Below are positions 58,926 to 64,000 of a stretch of 64,000 nucleotides of DNA, piece after piece. The position numbers and the translations under genes were made by a program. The stretch is taken from positions 124,001 to 188,000 of the forward strand of contig CALVKR010000001.1 of NCBI GenBank assembly GCA_944332995.1. Direction: 5' to 3'. A model generated the notes under the pieces. It was not told the DNA's origin. It was given only the letters and a program-made list of their open reading frames with translations, and did not search any database. Every line of letters begins with the position of its first letter. The first letter of the stretch is position 1. The DNA comes from an uncultured Clostridia bacterium (lineage in GTDB: Bacteria; Bacillota; Clostridia; Christensenellales; CAG-917).

Positions 58926-60136
58926 TTTACAGTGACCTTAAACAGATTCTTTTTGCCCTTTTGCAAAACAAAGCCGTTTGCTTTTTGACTGTCGGTAAGT
59001 TTTTGGGCGATGTCCGTCACTTTTTCGCCGTCCACTTTTACGCCGCCACCCTCGATGAGTCTTCTTGCCTCGCCTTTTGACGGAGCTACCCCGATTGCCA
59101 CCATACAGTCGACAACCGTGGATATTGTTTCGTCAATCTCCTTTTGCGGCATATTTTCGCTGTCGCCCGAAAAAGCGGCTTTTGCCTGATTTTGAGCGTC
59201 AATTGCGTCCTTTTCGGAATGGACGAGTTTTGTAAGCTCGAAGGCAAGTCTTTCCTTAGCAAGATTTATTCTTTCATCTTTATATTCGCAAAGTTTTGCA
59301 ATTTCGTCTAATGGCAAGAACGTTAAAAGTCTGAGGCAGTTTTCGACGTCCTCGTCCTGCACGTTTCTCCAATATTGATAAAACTCGTAAGGCGAGGTTT
59401 TTTCTCTGTCAAGCCAGACGGCGCCCTTTGCGGTTTTTCCCATCTTCTTGCCCTCTTTTGTGGTGAGAAGAGAGAAAGTCATTCCGTAAGCCGTCTTTTG
59501 CTCTTTACGCCTTATAAGGTCTGCGCCCGCCAGAATGTTTGACCATTGGTCGTCGCCGCCGCACTCTAAAATACAGCCGTATTTTTTGTAGAGCACCAAA
59601 AAGTCGTAAGCCTGCATAAGCATATAGTTAAACTCCAGAAAGGAAAGTCCCCTTTCCATTCTCGACTTGAAGCACTCGCAGGTAAGCATTTGATTTACCG
59701 AAAAATGCGTGCCGACTTCGCGGAGAAAATCGATATAATTAAGGTTTAAAAGCCAATCGGCGTTGTTTACGATGATAGCGGCGTTATCGCCCTCGAAAGA
59801 CACGAATTTCGACATCTGCTTTTTAAAGCACTCCACGTTGTGAGCGATTGTCTCTTTCGTCATCATCTGACGCATATCCGTCCTGCCAGACGGGTCGCCA
59901 ATCATTGCCGTTCCACCGCCAATCAAAATTATAGGACGGTGTCCCGCCTTTTGCATGTGACTCATTACTATAAGCTGCATAAAGTGACCGACGTGTAAGC
60001 TGTCCGCCGTTGGGTCAAACCCTATATAAAACGAACAGGGCTTTTCGCCGAGTGTTTTATAAAGTTCATCTTCAAAAACAACCTGTTTTACAAAACCTCT
60101 CGCTTTTAAAATATCTATTATATTTTCTTTTTGCAT
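58922..60136 (-). CDS. tyrS: Tyrosyl-tRNA synthetase
   Basis: Charges tRNA-Tyr. The 404 residues hold the class I HIGH variant [15 protein letters not shown] (about 40-54), the Tyr-binding [21 protein letters not shown], the KMSKS variant [13 protein letters not shown] (about 227-239) and a C-terminal S4 RNA-binding domain (about 335-400, ending [11 protein letters not shown] and so on). The ATG follows the TAA of the aminotransferase gene directly, and the AAGGAG lies within that gene's end. Downstream yigZ overlaps by four bases. Confidence 0.97.
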   Translation of the reverse strand: MQKENIIDILKARGFVKQVVFEDELYKTLGEKPCSFYIGFDPTADSLHVGHFMQLIVMSHMQKAGHRPIILIGGGTAMIGDPSGRTDMRQMMTKETIAHNVECFKKQMSKFVSFEGDNAAIIVNNADWLLNLNYIDFLREVGTHFSVNQMLTCECFKSRMERGLSFLEFNYMLMQAYDFLVLYKKYGCILECGGDDQWSNILAGADLIRRKEQKTAYGMTFSLLTTKEGKKMGKTAKGAVWLDREKTSPYEFYQYWRNVQDEDVENCLRLLTFLPLDEIAKLCEYKDERINLAKERLAFELTKLVHSEKDAIDAQNQAKAAFSGDSENMPQKEIDETISTVVDCMVAIGVAPSKGEARRLIEGGGVKVDGEKVTDIAQKLTDSQKANGFVLQKGKKNLFKVTVK

Positions 60137-61333
60137 TTAAAAATTCTCCTTAAAATATGCGGCAAGTCTTTTAATTCCCGTTTCAATTTGTTCTACCGTG
60201 GCATTTGAATAGTTAAATCTCAAACAATGATTTATTCCCTCGTCGGCAAAGAAACTGCTTCCTGCAACGTATGCCGTTTTCGTCTTTGTCACGCAGTCGA
60301 CAAAGCATTTGTCGAGGTCCGCCGATTTGTCTTTAAACTCGCCCCAGATAAACAAGCCGCCCTCGGGATTTGTAAACTTGATTTTGTCAAGCGGCATATA
60401 TTTCTCGATTGCGTTTTGCATAGCGTCCTTTTTTGTCTTATATACAGGCACGATTTCCTTGAGGTGCGGCTCTAAATATCCGCGTCTTAAATATTCGTCA
60501 ATGATTGCCTGCGAAAGATTAGAGGTGTGAACGTCAACCGCCTGCTTGCCGATTGTCATTTTGCGAATGATTTTTTCGTCCGCAACGGCGATACCGCATC
60601 TGAGTCCGGGGGCGATTGTCTTTGAAAAAGACGTGACGTAAACGACGTTGCCCTCTGTGTCGAACGACTTGATTGCAGGCAACTTTTCGCCCGAAAATCT
60701 TATCTCACCGTAAGGGTTGTCTTCAATCACGACAACGCCGTATTTTGCGGTGAGCGAAGCTATCGCCTTTCTCTTTTCAAGCGACAGAGTTTTGCCCGTA
60801 GGATTTGAAAAATCGGAAACTATATACAAAATTTTAGGTTGGTGTTTTTTTATCTTTGCCTCGAGGTCGTCAATGTTGAGACCGTCGTCGTCGCTGTCCA
60901 CGCCCACGGCAACGCCCTGATAGGTCTTTAAAATGTGAAGACACGCAAGATACGTCGGGTTTTCGACAAGCACTCTGTCACCCGGATTGATAAACGCCTT
61001 AAACATAAGGTCAATGCCTTGCTGACCGCCGCTTATGACAAGCGTGTTTTTAAGCTCGCCCTTAACCCCGAAACGAGACGCATATTTCAAACCGCTCTCG
61101 AGCAAAGGAGTATATCCTTCCGTTCCGCCGTATTGCAAAATCTTTAATGCTCCCTCACCCGTCAAAAGGTCGTCGGTTATTTCCTTGATTTCCTTTTGCG
61201 GCAACAGCCCGAGTGTGGGAAAACCTCCCGCAAAGGACACGATTTCGGGATTTTGCAACAGCTTAAAAATTTCCCTTATAGCGTTTCCCTTTAAACTCTT
61301 GAGCCTTTCGCTCCACATATTTTCAAAATCCAT
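60137..61333 (-). CDS. Class I PLP aminotransferase (LysN/MocR-type fold)
   Basis: A 398-residue aminotransferase for aromatic, branched or 2-aminoadipate-type substrates. It opens EIFKLLQNPEIVSFAGGFP, as in the PLP2-aminoadipate group. Other motifs are LVISGGQQGIDLMFKAFINP, DFSNPTGKTLSLEKR (about 180-194), VVIEDNPYGEIRF (Asp-x-x-Tyr, about 214), and SFSKTIAPGLRCG with the PLP lysine (about 243-255). Supplying aryl-pyruvates for IorAB is plausible but unproven. GAGGCGGAT precedes the ATG. It is the first gene of a three-gene run with tyrS and yigZ. Confidence 0.9.
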   Translation of the reverse strand: MDFENMWSERLKSLKGNAIREIFKLLQNPEIVSFAGGFPTLGLLPQKEIKEITDDLLTGEGALKILQYGGTEGYTPLLESGLKYASRFGVKGELKNTLVISGGQQGIDLMFKAFINPGDRVLVENPTYLACLHILKTYQGVAVGVDSDDDGLNIDDLEAKIKKHQPKILYIVSDFSNPTGKTLSLEKRKAIASLTAKYGVVVIEDNPYGEIRFSGEKLPAIKSFDTEGNVVYVTSFSKTIAPGLRCGIAVADEKIIRKMTIGKQAVDVHTSNLSQAIIDEYLRRGYLEPHLKEIVPVYKTKKDAMQNAIEKYMPLDKIKFTNPEGGLFIWGEFKDKSADLDKCFVDCVTKTKTAYVAGSSFFADEGINHCLRFNYSNATVEQIETGIKRLAAYFKENF

Positions 61334-61720
61334 ATCCGCCTCGCTGAAATGCCTGTTATTTTAATTAAAAAATATTATATCACCCATTCTGAATTATGGC
61401 AACTTTTTAATTTATAAAATTATTCTTATCCCCTTCACGACGCCTATGTAAGATAAATCATTTTTTAATAAACTTATCGTTGAAAAAGAATAAAATATTT
61501 AAAATTTAAAGGCACAGCTTGCGCCGTGCCTTTAACTCTCCGATTTTATCCCGCATGGGAAATTGTTTGCTTTGATTTTTGACTTAGGCAATTTTTTAAT
61601 TTACTACTACCAATATTCTCATAGCATTGCCTTTTGACTTGCTTATCTTAAAAATTATTTTGTATCAAAACTAGCCTTGCATAATATACGTTTTTTATAT
61701 CGTAGAAATTTTATTATTCT
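61334..61720. other. Spacer with one hairpin
   Basis: About 390 bases between the aminotransferase and the second BspA-type gene, both on the minus strand. Besides the hairpin at 61507-61532, I see only AT-rich sequence. Confidence 0.6.
61507..61532 (-). terminator. Possible terminator of the second BspA-type gene
   Basis: AAAGGCAC (61507-61514) pairs with GTGCCTTT (61525-61532), extended by two inner pairs, and is followed on the minus strand by AAATTTTAAAT rather than a clean T run. It lies 190 bases after the stop. Confidence 0.5.
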
Positions 61721-64000
61721 TTAACGCACGCTCACCGTGCCGTCCGAACATATTACTTCGAACGAATGAGTACTATAATTCCATTTGCTACCCTTGCTGA
61801 TTGCATTCCACTGCGCCATGGTACCATCAAAGTGAACATACTGAAGCCAAGAGCACATATAAAACGCATAACTTCCTATGCTAGTCACACTATCGGGCAT
61901 ATTAATCGACAAAAGGAGAGAACAAACTGCAAACGCATAATCTCCTATGCTCGTTACAGTGTTAGGTATTGTTATTGAACTTATAGTGCTACAATCATAA
62001 AACGCATAATCTCCTATGCTTGTTACGCTTCCGTCATCAGGTATTTCACTGTTTTTGCAACCGACAATAAGTTTCTTTTCCGCTGTTTCGATAATACAAT
62101 TCCCTGCGCTGTGATAAACGCTATTGCCAATATCTACCGTTATTGCCTCAAGCGAGTCGCAATCCTCAAACGCATGACTTCCTATGCTCGTAACACTGTC
62201 AGGTATGATGATAGATGTTAACGAACTGCAACCGCTAAATGCGTAACTGCCTATGCTTGTTACGCCATCGGGTATGGTGATGCTGGTAAGCGAGTCGCAA
62301 TCTTCGAACACACTATTGCCTATGCTTGTTACACTACCGTCATCAGGTATGATACTGTTATTACAGCCTTGAATCAGTGTTTTTGACGCCGTTTCAATAA
62401 GACAATTTCCTGCGCTGTGATAAACTCTATTGCCACTATCTACCGTTATTGCCTCAACCGATGTGCAGTGATAGAAAACAAAATATCCTATGCTCTCCAC
62501 GCCGGCAGGTATAGTGATTGACGTCAGCGAGGTACAATTATAGAACGCTTGATTTCCTATGCTTTTCACAGTAACAGGTATCGTCACTGAAATAAGCGAA
62601 GTGCAATCACGAAAAACATAACCTTGTATGCTCGTTAGACTGTCAGGTATAATGACGGATGTTATCGAGCGACAACCTTCAAATGCGGAATCTCCTATGC
62701 TCTCTACACTGCCTAAGTCGACTGACTCAAGCGAGGTGCAATTATAGAACGCATAATTTCCTATCTCGGTCACGCTATCGGGTATTGTAATTGAAATAAT
62801 CGAGCTGCAACCGTCAAATGCATAGTCCCCTATACTCGTTACGCCGTCCGGTATGGTGACAGAGGTAAGCGAGTAGCAACTTCTGAACGCATAATCTCCT
62901 ATGCTCGTTACGCCATCAGGTATGGTGACCGAGGTAAGCGAGTTGCAATATGCGAACGCATTATCTTCTATGCTTGTTACGCTGTCAGGTATGGTGACCG
63001 AGGTAAGCGAGTTGCAACCACTGAACGCACAATATCCTATGCTCGTTACGCTGTCGGGTATCGTGACAGATGTGAGCGAAGTGCAATCATAGAACGCATA
63101 ACTTCCTATCCTTGTTACGCCGTCCCCTATTGTGACAGAGGTAAGCGATGTGCAATTATAGAACGCATAATCTTGTATGCTCGTTACACCGTTCCCTATT
63201 GTGGCAGAGGTAAGCGAGGTGCAACCACTGAACGCATACTCTCCCATACTCGTTACACTGTCTCCTATTGTGACAGACTCAAGAGAGGCGCAATTATAGA
63301 ACGCATAATCTCCTATGCTCGTTACGCCGTCGGGTAAGATTATTGAGGTTAGTGAGGAGCAACCTTCAAATGCACGTAGCCCTATGCTTTCTACGCTGTC
63401 GCCGATAATTACTGTCTCAAGCGATGTGCAATCGCTAAACAAGCCTGAACCTATTCTTTTTAAATTATCAGGCAGGATAATCGACGTCAACGATGAACAA
63501 CCGTCAAATACTCCGTCATTTACGGTCGTCAAACTATCGGGCAAAATAATTGATGTCAGCGAAGAGCAACCTCTAAATGCACTGGTCCCAATGCTCGTTA
63601 ATGTATCAGGCAGGGTGATTGTCGTCAGCGAGGTGCAATCTTCAAAGACATTCCATCCTATGTATGTCAAGCCGTTTCCTATTGTGACTGAATCAAGCAA
63701 GGAGCAACCGTTAAACGCATTGTCTTCAATGCTTGTCACGTTGCCGGGTATGTTGATTGAAGTTAGCGAACTGCACTTGGCAAACGTATAATATTCGATA
63801 CTTGTCAAGCCGTTGCCTATATTGACCGACTTTAGCGAACGCCCCCTGTAAAAAGCATTTTTCCCAATGCTCGTTACGCTGTCCGGTATTGTGATAGACG
63901 GAATCAAGATGCAACCGTTAAACGCAAACTCCCCTATGCTAATTAAGCCGTTACCCAAGGTGACAGATTCAAGATATTCACAACTATCAAACGCATGATT
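61721..64000 (-). CDS. BspA-type leucine-rich-repeat protein (N-terminal part beyond window)
   Basis: At least 759 residues, running off the right edge: the frame stays open to base 64000, still within repeats (ending upstream in NHAFDSCEYLESVTL), so the apparent TTG start at 63958 is not real. Some 30 repeats of 23 residues follow the consensus SLTSVTIPDSVTSIGDYAFY-GC and are very alike, also at the DNA level (69-bp periodicity). Two longer inserts share VYHSAGNC-IETA and ISIPDDGSVTSIG-like sequence. The C-terminal cap is FDGTMAQWNAISKGSKWN, typical of this family. No anchor is visible at this end. Likely a host- or microbe-binding surface protein. Confidence 0.9.
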   Translation of the reverse strand, partial: NHAFDSCEYLESVTLGNGLISIGEFAFNGCILIPSITIPDSVTSIGKNAFYRGRSLKSVNIGNGLTSIEYYTFAKCSSLTSINIPGNVTSIEDNAFNGCSLLDSVTIGNGLTYIGWNVFEDCTSLTTITLPDTLTSIGTSAFRGCSSLTSIILPDSLTTVNDGVFDGCSSLTSIILPDNLKRIGSGLFSDCTSLETVIIGDSVESIGLRAFEGCSSLTSIILPDGVTSIGDYAFYNCASLESVTIGDSVTSMGEYAFSGCTSLTSATIGNGVTSIQDYAFYNCTSLTSVTIGDGVTRIGSYAFYDCTSLTSVTIPDSVTSIGYCAFSGCNSLTSVTIPDSVTSIEDNAFAYCNSLTSVTIPDGVTSIGDYAFRSCYSLTSVTIPDGVTSIGDYAFDGCSSIISITIPDSVTEIGNYAFYNCTSLESVDLGSVESIGDSAFEGCRSITSVIIPDSLTSIQGYVFRDCTSLISVTIPVTVKSIGNQAFYNCTSLTSITIPAGVESIGYFVFYHCTSVEAITVDSGNRVYHSAGNCLIETASKTLIQGCNNSIIPDDGSVTSIGNSVFEDCDSLTSITIPDGVTSIGSYAFSGCSSLTSIIIPDSVTSIGSHAFEDCDSLEAITVDIGNSVYHSAGNCIIETAEKKLIVGCKNSEIPDDGSVTSIGDYAFYDCSTISSITIPNTVTSIGDYAFAVCSLLLSINMPDSVTSIGSYAFYMCSWLQYVHFDGTMAQWNAISKGSKWNYSTHSFEVICSDGTVSVR

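Overview
The window looks like chromosome from a strictly anaerobic, fermentative low-to-mid-GC Firmicute, probably an uncultured gut clostridium. The evidence is an electron-bifurcating [FeFe] hydrogenase, a two-subunit indolepyruvate:ferredoxin oxidoreductase, NADP-type glutamate dehydrogenase, AGGAGG-type ribosome binding sites, BspA-type leucine-rich-repeat surface proteins and a secreted sialidase. There is no respiratory chain, phage or CRISPR. Exact taxonomy cannot be read from the sequence alone.

Layout. 1-1.8 kb: a small AT-rich unknown gene, a candidate small RNA and degenerate repeats. 1.8-6.8 kb: a very large secreted protein with two metallophosphoesterase modules. 7.5-9.9 kb: an MMPL/RND exporter, flanked on both sides by tandem-repeat spacers. 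10.5-23.4 kb (minus): a hydrogenase region. hydC is first, then a 1324-residue BspA-type protein, then nine closely packed genes: DRTGG-like, HATPase, H-cluster protein, DRTGG-like, PHP, HATPase, 2Fe-2S protein, hydB, hydA. 23.5-26.1 kb (minus): nadE and gdhA, with a 25-copy 9-bp array between them. 26.5-29.6 kb (plus): gldA and dhaKL for glycerol use. 30.1-34.4 kb: a zinc-ribbon membrane protein, tRNA-Leu(GAG), a gene-free 1-kb repeat block, a YjbR-like protein and a membrane-anchored sialidase. 34.9-38.5 kb: a PAP2 phosphatase, then coaD, rsmD, formyl-THF cyclo-ligase and alr. 38.6-46.2 kb (minus): one operon with an aconitase-family hydratase, two phenylacetate-CoA ligases, iorA, iorB and an ACT protein. 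46.5-61.3 kb: mostly housekeeping (valS, pgsA, nnrD, recX, ilvE, tyrS, aminotransferase), a pair of unknown polytopic membrane proteins and a MazF-type toxin gene. 61.7-64 kb: a second BspA-type gene that runs off the right edge.

How it fits together. The cell probably ferments amino acids and glycerol. GdhA and the aminotransferases interconvert amino acids and 2-oxo acids. IorAB and the two PaaK ligases interconvert aryl-pyruvates, aryl-acetyl-CoA and aryl-acetates with ferredoxin as carrier. HydABC disposes of reduced ferredoxin plus NADH as H2. GldA and DhaKL feed glycerol into glycolysis. The sialidase, phosphoesterase and BspA proteins suggest life on host glycans or mucosa.

The most notable signals are: (i) a probable H2- or redox-sensing cassette beside the hydrogenase, built around a hydrogenase-like protein with a degenerate H-cluster; (ii) many intergenic minisatellites, one of which varies almost only at a single base that would be a synonymous codon position; (iii) a promoter-terminator pair with no gene between, a candidate small RNA; (iv) three genes whose promoters abut the start codon, suggesting leaderless transcripts; (v) a 231-bp perfect duplication and tRNA-3'-end-like fragments just after a tRNA gene. 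Family assignments rest on motifs I recognise by eye; no database search was run.
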